The position numbers were made by a program, and so were the translations under genes. Under the pieces are notes generated by a model. It saw nothing but the letters and a program-made list of their open reading frames with translations. It did not search any database and was not told where the DNA came from. Of a stretch of 64,000 nucleotides of DNA, positions 1 to 12,870 are shown piece after piece. Origin of the DNA: Plasmopara viticola (Eukaryota; Oomycota; Peronosporomycetes; Peronosporales; Peronosporaceae); contig MBPM02000198.1 of NCBI GenBank assembly GCA_001695595.3, positions 1 through 64,000 of the forward strand. Direction: 5' to 3'. Numbering within the stretch: the first letter of the stretch is position 1; each line of letters begins with the position of its first letter.

Positions 1-2720
1 AGTTATGTCTCTATTGAGTCTGTATACGTCTTGAAAGATAGAAGGACGTTTCTAATGGTCGATCAATCACCCCAGCACTTCACATGAGCGATTATTCGTT
101 TAGTTGTTTCTTATATTGCGTCTGCACACGTCTAGAATGGTGGAAAAGGACGTATCTATGGCCGTACATTTTCTCAGCACTTTTTTAAAGAGCTTATAAA
201 CGCTTAGTTGCGGCTCTATCGCATCTGCGTACGTCTAGAATGATAGATAGGACGTATCCATGGCCATACATCATCCAAGAACTTTATAAGAGCGAATGTG
301 CGCTGAGTTATGTCTCTATTGCGTTTGTACACGTCAGGAATAATAGAAGTGACGTTTCTATGGCCCGATCACGCACCTCAGCACTTCACATGACGATTAA
401 CGTTTAGTTGTCCCTTAATTGCGTCTGCACACGTCTAGAATGATAGAAAAGACGTCTGACCGTACATGATCTCAGCACTTTTAAGAGCTTATAAACGCTT
501 AGTTGCGGCTTCATTGCATCTGCGTACGTCTAGATGATAGATAGACGTATCCATGACCATATCATCCAAGAACTTTACAAGAGCGAATGTGCGCTGAGTT
601 ATGTCTCTATTGAGTCTGTATACGTCTAGAAAGATAGAAAGGAGATATTATGGTCGATCATTACACAGCACTCACATGAGCGATTATTCGTTGAGTTGTT
701 TTTTAATTGCGTCTGCACACGTCTAGAATGATAGAAAGGACGTATTTATGGCCGGTACATTTTCCAGCACTTTTAAAGAGCGAATAAGCCGCTTAGTCGC
801 GGCTCTATCGCATCTGCGTACGTAGATTGATGTTTAGGAGTATCCATTGGTCATACATTATTTCAGTGCTTCACCAGAACGAATATGCGCTAAGTTATTA
901 GGCTCTTTTGCGTCTGTAACATGTCTAGATGCTAGAAAGGACGTTTCTTTCGGCCCGATCGCCACCTCAGCACTTCACATGAGCGATTATACGTTTAGTT
1001 GTTTCTTAATTGCGTCTGCACACGTCTAGAAAAATAGAAATGACGTTTTATGGCCGTACAAATTCAATTCAGCACTTTTAAATAGCGATAAACGCTTAGT
1101 TGCGGCTCTATCGCATCTGCGTACGTCTAGATTGATCGTTAGGACGTATCCATGGCATACATCATCTCAGGGCTTCACCAGAGCGAATATGCGCTAAGTT
1201 ATGGCTCTTTTGCGTCTGTACATGTCTAGAAGGCTAGAAAGGACGTTTCTTTGGCCGATCGCCACCTCAGCACTTCACATGAGCGATTATACGTTTAGTT
1301 GTTTCTTAATTGCGTCTGCACACGTCTAGAAAAATATAAATGACGTTTCTATGGCCGTACATGATCTCAGCACTTTTAAATAGCGATAAACGCTTAGTTG
1401 CGGCTCTATCGCATCTGCGTACGTCTAGAATGATAGATAGGACGTATCTATGACAATACAATCATCCAAGAACTTTTATAAGAGCGAATGTGCGATGGGT
1501 TATGTCTCTATTGCGTCTGTACACGTCAGCAAAAATAGAAAGGACGTAACTATGGCCGATCATCACCTCAGCACTTCACATGAGCGATTATACGTTTAGT
1601 TGTCCCTTAATTGCGTCTGCACACGTCTAGAACGATAGAAATGACGTCTGGCCGTACATGATCTCAGCACTTTTAAAGAGCTTATAAACGCTTAGTGGCG
1701 GCTTCATCGCATCTGCGTACGTCTAGAATGATAGATAGGACGTATCCATGACCATACATCATCCGAGAAACGTTACAGAGCGAATGTGCGCTGAGTTATG
1801 TCTCTATTGAGTCTGTATACTTCTAGAAAGATAGAAAGACGTTTCTATAGTCGATTTCATCATCCTCAGCACTTCACATGAGCGATTATTCGTTTAGTTG
1901 TTTCTTAATTGCGTCTGCACACGTCTAGAATGATGGAAAGGACGTATCTATGGCCGTACATTTTCTCAGCACTTTTAAAGAGCGATAAACGCTTAGTTGC
2001 GGCTCTATCGCATCTGCGTACGTCTAGAAGATAGATAGGACGTATCCATGGCCATACATCATCCAAGAACTTTATAAGAGCGAATGTGCGCTGAGTTATG
2101 TCTATATTGCGTCTGTACACGTCAGGAATAAGAGAAGTGACGTTTCTATGGCCGATCAACCACCTCAGCACTTCACATGAGCGATTATACGTTTTTAGTT
2201 GTCCCTTAATTGCGTCTGCAACACGTCTAGACGATAGAAATGACGTCTGGCCGTACATGATCTCAGCACTTTTAAAGAGCTTTATAAACGCTTAGTTGCG
2301 GTTCATCGCATCTGCGTACGTCTAGAATGATAGTTAGGAGTATCCATGACCATACATCATCCAAGAACTTTACAAGAGCGAATGTGCGCTGAGTATGTCT
2401 CTATTGAGTCTGTATACGTCTAGAAAGATAGAAAAGGACGTTTCTATGGTCGATCATCACCTCAGCACTCCACATGAGCGATTTATTCGTTGAGTTGTTT
2501 TTAATTGCGTCTGCACACGTCTAGAATGATAGAAAGGACGTATCTATGGCCGTGAATTTTTTCAGCACTTTTAAAGAGCGAATAAACGCTTAGTTCGCGG
2601 CTCTATCGCATCTGCGTACGCAGAATGATAGATAGGATGTATCAATGGCCATACATCATCTCAGTGCTTCACCAGAGCGAATATGCGCTAAGTTATGGCT
2701 CTTTTGCGTCTGTACATGTC
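1..2720 (+). repeat. 1.8-kb super-repeat, two copies of the lead block
   Basis: The block at 1-920 recurs at about 1,795-2,720. Matching landmarks are GAGTCTGTATACG at 15 and 1,809, and ACGTCAGGAATA at 331 against ACGTCAGGAATAAG at 2,119. A third copy begins near 6,845, with the ACGTCAGGAATAAG landmark at 7,159. The spacing of about 1,790 bp equals six HORs less a few deleted bases. Confidence 0.7.
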
Positions 2721-4799
2721 TAGAAATTTGAAATGACTTAACTGTGGCCGATTATCACCTTAGTACTTCACAGAGCGATTATACGTTTAGTTGTTTCTTA
2801 ATTGCGTCTGCGCACGTCTAGAATGATAGAAAAGACGTACGGCCGTACATGATCTCAGCACTTTTAAAGAGCTTATAAACGCTTAGAGGCGGCTTCATCG
2901 CATCTGCGTTCGTCTAGAATGATAGATAGGACGTATCCATGACCATACATCATCCAAGAACTTTACAAGGGCGGATCTGCGCTGAATTATGTCTCTATTG
3001 AGTCTGTATACGTCTAGAAAGATAGAAAGGACGTTTTTATGGTCGATCATCACCCCAGCACTTCACATGAGCGATTATACGTTAAGTTGTTTCTTAATTG
3101 CGTCTGCACACGTCTAGAATGATAGAAAGGACGTATTTATGGCCGAACATGATCTCAGCACTTTTAAAGAGCGACTAATAACTTAGTTGCGGCTCTACCG
3201 CATCTGCGCTCGTCTAGAATGATAAATAGGACGTATCCATGACCATACATCATCTCAGCGCTTTACAAGAGCGAATATGCGCTAAGTTATGTCTCTATTG
3301 CGTCTGTACACGTCAAGAACATTAGATAGGACGTTTCTATGGCCGAGCATAGCCTCAGCACTTCACATGAGCGATTATACGTTAAGTTGTTTCTTAATTG
3401 CGTCTGCACACGTCTAGATTGATAGAAAGGACGTATCTATTGCCGTGAATTTTTTCAGCACTTTTAAAGAGCGAATAAACGCTTAGTCGCGGCTCTATCG
3501 CATCTGCGTCTCTAGAATGATAGAAAGGACGTATGTATGGCCGTACATGATCTCAGCACTTTTAGAGAGCTTATAAACGCTTAGTTGCGGCTTCATCGCT
3601 TCTGGGTACGTCTAGAATGATAGAAAGGACGTATCCATGACCATACATCATCCAAGAACTTTACAAGAGCAAATGTGCGCTGAGTTATGTCTCTATTGAG
3701 TCTGTACACGTCTAGAATGATAGAAAGGACGTTTCTATGGCCGATCATCACCTCAGCACTTCACATGAGCGATTATACGTTTAGTTGTCTCTTAATTGCG
3801 TCTACACACGTCTAGAGTGATAGAAAGGACGTGTCTATGGCCGTACATGATCTCAGCACTTCAAAAGAGTGGATTAACGCTTAGTTGCGATTCTACCGCA
3901 TCTGCGTACGTCTAGATTGATAGATTGGACGTATCCATGACCATACAACATCTTAGTGCTTCGCCAGAGCCAATATGCGTTAAGTTATGTCTCTATTGCG
4001 TCTTTACACGTCTAGAATGATAGATAAGACGTGACTATGGCCAATCATCAGCTAATCACTTCACATGAGCGATTATACGCTTAGTTCTCTCTTAATTGCG
4101 TTTGCGCACGTCTAGAATGATAGAAAGAACGTATTTATGGCCGTACATGATCTCAGCACTTCTAAAGAGCGGATAAACGCTTATTTACAGCTCTACCGCA
4201 TCTGCGTTCGTCTAGAATGATAAATAGGACGTATCCATGACCATACATCATTTCAGCGCTTTACAAGAGCAAATACGCGCTAAGTTATGGCTCTATTGCG
4301 TCTGTACATGTCTAGAAAGATAGAAAGGACGTTTTTACGGCAGATCATCACCTCAGTACTTCTCATGAGCGATTATACGCTTAGTCGTTTCTTAATTGCG
4401 TCTGCACACGTCTAGAATGATAGAAAGGACGTATCTTTGGCCGTACATGATCTGAGCACTTTTAAAGAGCGAATAAACGCTTAGTTGCGGCTCTATTGCA
4501 TCTGCGTACGTCTAGATTGATAGATAGGACGTATCCATGACCATACATCATCTAAGCGCTTTACAAGAGCGAATATGCGCTGAGTTATGTCTCTATTGAG
4601 TCTTTATACGTCTATAAAGATAGAAAGGACGTTTCTATAGTCGATCATCACCTCAGCACTTCACATGAGCGATTATATTAAGTTGTTTCTTAATTGCGTC
4701 TGCACACGTCTAGAATGATAGAAAGGACGTATTTATGGCCGAACATGATCTTAGCACTTTTAAAGAGCTTATAAACGCTTAGTTGCGGCTCTATCGTAT

Positions 4800-6250
4800 C
4801 TGCGTACGTCAAGAATGATAGATTGGACGTATCCAAGACCATACATCATTTTAAGCGCTTACAAGAGCGAATATAGGCTAAGTTATGTCTCTATTGCGTC
4901 TGTTACAGCGTCTAGAATGATAGAAAGGACGTTTTATGGCCGATCATCACCTCAGCACTACATATGAGCGAAAATACGCTTAGTTATCTCTTAATTGCGT
5001 CTGCGGACGTCTAGAATGATAGAAAGGACGTATCAATGGCCGTACATTTTTCAGCACTTTTAAAAAAGCAAATATACGCTTAGTTGCGGCTCTATCGCAT
5101 CTGCGATCCTCTTGAATGATAGATAGGACGTATCCTTGACCATACATCATCTCAGTGCTTCGCCAGGTTGAATATGCGCTAAGTTATGTCTCTATTGCGT
5201 CTGTACACGGCTAGAATGATAGAAAGGACGTATTTATGGCCGATCATCACCTTAGCACTTAAATGAGCGATTCTACGTTAAGTTGTTTTTTAATTTCGTC
5301 TGCACACATCTATAATGATAGAAAGGACTTTTCTATGGCCGATCATCACCTCAGTACTTCTCATGAGGGATTATACGTTGAGTTGTTTCTTAATTGCGTC
5401 TGCACAAGTCTAGAATGAAAGAAAGGACGTATTTATGGCCGTACATGATCTCAGCACTTTTAAAGAGCGAATTAACGCTTAGTTGCGGCTCTACCGCATC
5501 TTGCGTTCGTCTAGAATGATAAATAGGACGTATCCATGACCTTCATCATTCATTCAGCACTTACAAGAGCGAATATGCGCTAAGTTATGGCTCTTTTGCG
5601 TCTGTACATGTCTAGAAAGATAGAAAGGACGTTTCTACGGCAGATCATACCCTCAGTACTTCTCATGAGCGATTATACGTTTAGTCGTTTCTTAATTGCG
5701 TCTGCACACGTCTAGAATGATAGAAAGGACGTATCTTTGGCCGTACATGATCTGAGCACTTTTTAAAGAGCGAAAAACGCTTAGTTGCGGCTCTATTGCA
5801 TCTGCGTACGTCTAGATTGATAGATAGGACGTATCCATGACCATACATCATCTAAGCGCTTTACAAGAGCGAATATGCGCTAAGTCATGTCTCTATTGCG
5901 TCTGTACACGATGGAATAATAGAAAGGACGTTTCTGTGGTCGATCATCACCTCAGCACTTACATGAGCGATTATACGCTTGGTTGTTTTTTAATTGCGTC
6001 TTTACACGTCTGAATGATAGAAAGGACGTATCTATTGCCGTACATTTTCTCAGCACTTTTAAAGAGCGAATAACGCTTAGTCGCGGCTCTATCGCATCTG
6101 CGTACGTCTAGATTGATCGTTAGGACGATTCCATGGCCATACATCATCTCAGTGCTTCACCAGAGAGAATATGCGCTAAGTTATGGCTTTTTTGCGTCTG
6201 TACATGTCTAGAATGCTAGAAAGGACGTTTTTATGGTCGATCATCACCCC
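4800..6250 (+). repeat. Block P copy 1 (also at 11,430-12,870)
   Basis: The landmarks ATCCAAGACC at 4,831 and CGATGGAATAATAG at 5,909 recur at 11,452 and 12,529, a constant offset of 6,620-6,621 bp. Between them the order of monomers agrees, including the C-C doubling and the AAATTTCGTC-like second half of the first C. Related copies of the same landmark pair occur at 13,348/14,423 and 27,097/28,165. Confidence 0.75.
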
Positions 6251-6950
6251 AGAACTTCACATGATAGATTATACGTTTAGTTGTTTCTTAATTGCGACTG
6301 CACACGTCTAGAATGATAGAAAAGACGTATGGCCGTACATGATCTCAGCACTTTTAAAGAGCGATAAACGCTTAGTTGCGGCTTCATCGCATCTGCGTAC
6401 GTCTAGAATGATAGATAAGAACGTATCCATGACCATCATCATCCAAGAACTTTACAAGAGCGATGTTGCGCTGAGTTATGTCTCTATTGAGTCTGTAATA
6501 CGTCTAGAAAGATAGAAAGGCTGTTTCTATGGTCGATCATCACCTCAGCACTCCACATGAGCAATTATTCGTTGAGTTGTTTTTTAATTGCGTCTGCACA
6601 CGTCTAGAATGATAGAAAGGACGTATCTATGGCCGTACATTTTCTCAGCACTTTTAAAGAGCGAAAAACGCTTAGTCGGGCTCTAATTTTTCGCATCTGC
6701 GGTACGTCTAGAATGATAAATAGGACGTATCCATGACCATACATCATTTCAGCACCTTACAAGAGCGAATATGCGCTAAGTTATGGCTCTATTGCGTCTG
6801 TACATATCTAGAAAGATAGAAAGGACGTTTCTACGGCGGATCATCACCTCAGTACTTCACATGAGCGATTATTCGTTTAGTTTGTTTCTTAATTGCGTCT
6901 GCACACGTCTAGAATGGTGAAAGGACGTATCTATGGCCGTACATTTCTCA

Positions 6951-7062
6951 GCACTTTTAAAAGAGCGATAAACGCTTATTGCGGCTCTATGCACTGCGTA
7001 CGTCTAGCACTTTTAAAGAGCGATAAACGCTTAGTTGCGGCTCTATCGCATCTGCGTACGTC
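6951..7062 (+). repeat. Partial A-monomer duplication
   Basis: Two GCACTTTTAAA starts, at 6,951 and 7,007, are only 56 bp apart instead of about 300. The first A monomer runs to TACGTCTAG and then jumps back into the core of an A monomer at CACTTTTAAAGAGCG. The join sits at an AGCAC shared by the normal core (CTCAGCAC) and the junction (GTCTAGCAC). A short microhomology-mediated or replication-slippage event would explain it. Confidence 0.8.
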
Positions 7063-7629
7063 TAGAATGATAGATAGGACGTAATCCATGGCCATACATC
7101 ATCCAAGAACTTTATAAGAGCGAATGTGCGCTGAGTTATGTCTCTATTGCGTCTGTACACGTCAGGAATAAGAGAAGTGACGTTTCTATGGCCGATCACC
7201 ACCTCAGCACTTCACATGAGCGATTATACGTTTAGTTGTCCCTTAATTGCGTCTTTACACGTCTAGAATGATAGAAAAGACGTCTGGCCGTACATGATCT
7301 CAGCACTTTTAAAGAGCTTATAAACGCTTAGTTGCGGCTTCATCGCATCTGCGGTACGTCTAGAATGATAGATAGGACGTATCCATGACCATACATCATT
7401 CAAGAACTTTACAAGAGCGAATGTGCGCTGAGTTATGTCTCTATTGAGTCTGTATACGTCTAGAAAGATAGAAAGGACGTTTCTATGGTCGATCATCACC
7501 TCAGCACTCCACATGAGCAATTATTCGTTGAGTTGTTTTTTAATTGCGTCTGCACACGTCTAGAATGATAGAAAGGACGTATCTATGGCCGTACATTTTC
7601 TCAGCACTTTTAAAGAGCGAATAAACGCT

Positions 7630-8990
7630 TAGTCGCGGCTCTATCGCATCTGCGTACGTCTAGATTGATCGTTAGGACGTATCCATGACCGCACATCATC
7701 TATGCGCTTTACAAGAGCGAATATGCGCTAAGTTATGTCTCTATTGCTTCTGTACACGTCAGGAAAAATAGAAAGGACGTTTTATGGCCGATCATCACCT
7801 CAGCCACTTCACATGAGCGATTATACGTTAAGTTGTCCCTTAATTTGCGTCTGCACCAGTCTAGAATGATAGAAAGGACGTATTTATGGCCGAACATGAT
7901 CTCAGCACTTTTAAAGAGCGACTAATAAGTTAGTTGCGGCTCTACCGCATCTGCGCTCGTCTAGAATGATAAATAGGACTTATCCATGACCATACAATCA
8001 TCTCAGCGCTTTACAAGAGCGAATATGCGCTAAGTTATGTCTCTATTGCGTCTGTACACGTCAAGAAATATTAGATAGGACGTTTTTATGGCCGAGCATC
8101 GCTCAGCACTTCACATGAGCGATTATACGTTTAGTTGTTTCTTAATTGCGTCTGCACACGTCTAGAATGATAGAAAGGACGTATCTATTGCCGTACATTT
8201 TTCAGCACTTTTAAAGAGCGAATAAACGCTTAGTCGCGGCTCTATCGCATCTGCGTACGTTCTAGATTGATCGTTAGGACGTATCCATGACCGCACATCA
8301 TCTATGCGCTTTACAAGAGCGAATATGCGCTAAGTTATGTCTCTATTGCTTCTGTACACGTCAGGAAAATAAAAGGACGTTTCTATGGCCGATCATCACC
8401 TCAGCACTTCACATGAGCGATTATACGTTTAAGTTGTCCCTTATTTGCGTCTGCACACGTCTAGAATGATAGAAAGGACGTATTTATGGCCGAACATGAT
8501 CTCAGCACTTTTAAAGAGCGACTAATAAGTTAGTTGCGGCTCTACCGCATCTGCGCTCGTCTAGAATGATAAATAGGACTTATCCATGACCATACATCAT
8601 CTCAGCGCTTTACAAGAGCGAATATGCGCTAAGTTATGTCTCTATTGCGTCTGTACACGTCAAGAATATTAGATAGGACGTTTTTATGGCCGAGCATCGC
8701 CTCAGCACTTCACATGAGCGATTATACGTTTAGTTGTTTCTTAATTGCGTCTGCACACGTCTAGAATGATAGAAAGGACGTATCTATTGCCGTACATTTT
8801 TCAGCACTTTTAAAGAGCGAATAAACGCTTAGTCGCGGCTCTATCGCATCTGCGTACGTCTAGATTTGATCGTTAGGACGTATCCATGACCGCACATCAT
8901 CTATGCGCTTTACAAGAGCGAATATGCGCTAAGTATGTCTCTATTGCTTCTGTACACGTCAGGAAAAATAAAAAGGACGTTTCTATGGCC
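7630..8990 (+). repeat. 600-bp (two-HOR) tandem super-repeat
   Basis: The B-monomer variant start GTATCCATGACCGCACATC lies at 7,679, 8,281 and 8,880, giving spacings of 602 and 599 bp. The intervening monomers match variant for variant, including the A tail GATTGATCGTTAGG, the B tail CTTCTGTACACGTCAGG and the CGACTAATAAGTTAG core. Differences between copies are mostly single-base indels. Confidence 0.85.
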
Positions 8991-11430
8991 GATCATCACC
9001 TCAGCACTTCACATGAGCGATTATACGTTTAGTTGTTTCTCAATTGCGTCTGCACACGTCTAGAATGATAGAAAGGACGTATCTATGGCCGTACATGATC
9101 TCAGCACTTTTAAAGAGCGATAAGAGTTTAGTTGCGGCTCTATCGCATCTGCGTACTTCTAGAATGATAGATAGGACGAATCCATGACAATACATCACCC
9201 AAGAACTTTATAAGAGCGAATGTGCGCTGGGTGATGTCTCTGTTGCGACTGTACACGTCAGGAATAATAAAAAGGACGTAACTATGGCCGATCATCACCT
9301 CAGCACTTTACATGAGCGATTATACGTTTGGTTGTTTCTTAATTGCGTCTTTACACGTCTAGAATGATAGAAAAGACGTCTGGCCGTACATGATCTCAGC
9401 ACTTTTAAAGAGCGATAAACGCTTAGTTGCGGCTTCATCGCATCTGCGTACGTCTAGAATGATAGATAGGACGTATCCATGACCATACATCATCCAAGAA
9501 CTTTACAAGAGCGAATGTGCGCTGAGTTATGTCTCTTTTGAGTCTGTATACGTCTAGAAAGATAGAAAGGACGTTTCTATGGTCGATCATCACCCCAGCA
9601 CTTCACATGAGCGATTATACGTTTAGTTGTTTCTTAATTGCGTCTGCACACGTCTAGAATGATAGAAAGGACGTATTTTGGCCGTACATTTTCTCAGCAC
9701 GTTTAAAGAGCGAATAAATGCTTAGTTGCGGCTCTATCGCATCTGCGTACGTCTAGATTGATCGTTAGGACGTATCCATGGCCATACATCATCTCAGTGC
9801 TTCACCAGAGCGAATATGCTCTAAGTTATGGCTCATTTGCGTCTGCACACGTCAAGAATAAAAAAGGAATATGGCCGTACATGATCTCAGCACTTTTAAA
9901 GAGCGATAAACGCTTAGTTGCGGCTTCATCGCATCTGCGTACGTCTAGAATGATAGATAGGACGTATCCATGACCATACATCATCCAAGAACTTTACAAG
10001 AGCGAATGTGCGCTGAGTTATGTCTCTATAGAGTCTGTACACGTCAAGAATATTAGATAGGACGTTTCTTTGGCCGATCATCACCTCAGCACTTCACATG
10101 AGCGATTATACGTTTAGTTGTTTCTTAATTGCGTCTGCGCACGTCTAGAATAATAGAAATGACGTTTCTATGGCCGTACAGTATCTCAGCATTTTTAAAG
10201 AGCGATTAACGCTTAGTCGCGGCACTATCGCATCTGCGTACGTCTAGATTGATCGTCAGGACGTATCCATGGCCATACATCAATTAAGCGCTTCACCAGA
10301 GCGAATATGCGCTAAGGTATGTCTCTATTGCGTCTGTACACGTCTAGAATGATAGAAAGGACGTTTCTATGGCCGATCATCACCTCAGCACTACACTTTA
10401 GCGATCATACGCTTAGTTTCTCTTTATTGCGTCTGCGGTCGTCTAGAATGATAGAAAGGACGTATCAATGGCCGTACATGATCTCAGCACTTTTAAAGAG
10501 CTTATAAACGCTTAGTTGCGGCTTCATCGCATCTGCGTACGTCTAGATTGATAGATAGGACGTATCCATGACCATACATCATCCAAGAACTTTACAAGAG
10601 CGAATGTGCGCTGAGTTATGTCTCTATTGAGTCTTTATACGTCTAGAAAGATAGAAAGGACGTTTCTATAGTCGATCATCACCTCAGCACTTCACATGAG
10701 CGATTATACGCTTGGTTGTTTTTTAATTGCGTCTTTACACGTCTAGAATGATAGAAAGGACGTATCTATGGCCGTACATTTTCTCAGCACTTTTAAAGAG
10801 CGAAAAAACGCTTAGTCGCGGCTCTATCGCATCTGCGTACGTCTAGATTGATCGTTAGGACGAATCCATGGCCATACATCATCTCAGTGCTTCACCAGAG
10901 CGAATATGCGTTAAGTTATGGCTTTTTTGCGTCTGTACATGTCTAGAATGCTAGAAAGGACGTTTCTTTGGCCGATCGCCACACTCACACGGGCGATTAT
11001 ACGTTTAGTTGTTTCTTATTTGCGACTGCACACGTCTAGAATAATAGAAATGACGTTTCTATGACCGTACATGATCTCAGCACTTTTAAAGAGCGATAAA
11101 CGCTTAGTTGCGGCTTCATCGCATCTGCGTACGTCTAGAATGATAGATAGGACGTATCCATGACCATACATCATCCAAGAACTTTACAAGAGCGAATATG
11201 CGCTGAGTTATATCTCTAATGAGTCTGTATACGTCTAGAAAGATAGAAAGGACGTTTCAATGGTCGATCATTACCTCAGCACTTCACATGAGCGATTATA
11301 CGTTAAGTTGTCTCTTAATTGCGTCTGCACACGTCTAGAATGAAAGAAAAGATGTATGGCCGTACATGATCTCAGCACTTTTAAAGAGCTTATAAATGCT
11401 TAGTTGCGGCTTCATCGCATCTGCGTTCGT
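8990..11430 (+). repeat. HOR block with a missing C monomer near 9,870
   Basis: Mostly regular A-B-C HORs. Near 9,850-9,880 a B monomer ends with a C-like TGCACACGTC and passes straight into an A monomer through AAAAAAGGAATATGGCCG. One C monomer is therefore absent and a hybrid B/C tail is left behind. No other feature is visible. Confidence 0.75.
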
Positions 11431-12870
11431 CTAGAATGATAGATTGGACGTATCCAAGACCATACATCATTTAAGCGCTTTAACAAGAGCGAATATGCGC
11501 TAAGTTATGTCTCTATTGCGTCTGTACACGTCTAGAATGATAGAAAGGACGTTTCTATGGCCGATCATCACCTCAGCACTACATATGAGCGAAAGTACGC
11601 TTAGTTATCTCTTAATTGCGTCTGCGGACGTCTAGAATGATAGAAAGGACGTATCAATGGCCGTACATTTTCTCAGCACTTTTAAAGAGCAGATATACGC
11701 TTAGTTGCGGCTCTATCGCATCTGCGATCCTCTTGAATGATAGATAGGACGTATCCATGACCATACATCATCTCAGTGCTTCGCCAGGGTGAATATGCGC
11801 TAAATTATGTCTCTATTGCGTCTGTACACGGCTAGAATGATAGAAAAGACGTATTTATGGCCGATCATCACCTTAGCACTTAACATGAGCGATTTTACGT
11901 TAAGTTGTTTTTTAATTTCGTCTGCACACGTCTATAATGATAGAAAGGACGTTTCTATGGCCGATCTTCACCTCAGTACTTCTCATGAGGGATTATACGT
12001 TGAGTTGTTTCTTAATTGCGTCTGCACAAGTCTAGAATGAAAGAAAGGACGTATTTATGGCCGTACATGATCTCAGCACTTTTAAAGAGCGAATTAACGC
12101 TTAGTTGCGGCTCTACCGCATCTGCGTTCGTCTAGAATGATAAATAGGACGTATCCATGACCATACATCAATTCAGCACCTTACAAGAGCGAATTTGCGC
12201 TAAGTTATGGCTCTATTGCGTCTGTACATGTCTAGAAAGATAGAAAGGACGTTTCTACGGCAGATCATCACCTCAGTACTTCTCAGGAGCGATTATACGT
12301 TAAGTCGTTTCTTAATTGCGTCTGCACACGTCTAGAATGATAGAAATGACGTATCTTTGGCCGTACATGATCTGAGCACTTTTAAAGAGCGAATAAACGC
12401 TTAGTTGCGGCTCTATTGCATCTGCGTACGTCTAGATTGATAGATAGGACGTATCCATGACCATACATCATCTAAGCGCTTTACAAGAGCGAATATGCGC
12501 TAATTTATGTCTCTATTGCGTCTGTACACGATGGAATAATAGAAAGGACGTTTCTATGGTCGATCATCACCTCAGCACTTCACATGAGCGATTATACGCT
12601 TGGTTGTTTTTTAATTGCGTCTTTACACGTCTAGAATGATAGAAAGGACGTATCTATGGCCGTTCATTTTCTCAGCACTTTTAAAGAGCGAATAAGCGCT
12701 TAGTCGCGGCTCTATCGCATCTGTGTACGTCTAGATTGATCGTTAGGACGAATCCATGGCCATACATCATCTGAGTGCTTCGCAAGAGCGAATATGCGCT
12801 AAGTTATGGCTTTTTTGCGTCTGTACATGTCTAGAATTCTAGAAAGGACGTTTCTTTGGCCGATCGCCAC
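11430..12870 (+). repeat. Block P copy 2
   Basis: This stretch matches 4,800-6,250 variant for variant at an offset of about 6,620 bp. It contains the B start ATCCAAGACC, a doubled C monomer (starts near 11,852 and 11,953), the A start GTATCTTTGG, and the B tail CGATGGAATAATAG, which lacks the left arm of the junction dyad. It has fewer one-base indels than copy 1. Confidence 0.75.

Larger units (their letters stand above)
1..8990 (+). repeat. Left zone: HORs with frequent one-base indels
   Basis: Trimeric HORs in which the A monomer often reads GAGCTTATAAACGCTTAG and the B monomer reads CCAAGAACTTTACAAG. The B tail reads GAGTCTGTATACG or GTCAGGAAT. One- and two-base insertions and deletions occur in many monomers up to about 8.3 kb, for example GATCAATCAC near 62 and GGCTCTAATTTTTCGC near 6,680. 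No gene or other element is visible. A copy of a block of about 0.9 kb starts near 1, 1,795 and 6,845. Confidence 0.85.

Noticed and set aside
1905..2258. 117-codon reverse-strand open frame
   Set aside because: It is composed of the reverse complement of monomers. No homologous frame of this length stays open in the neighbouring copies, and one-base indels create it.
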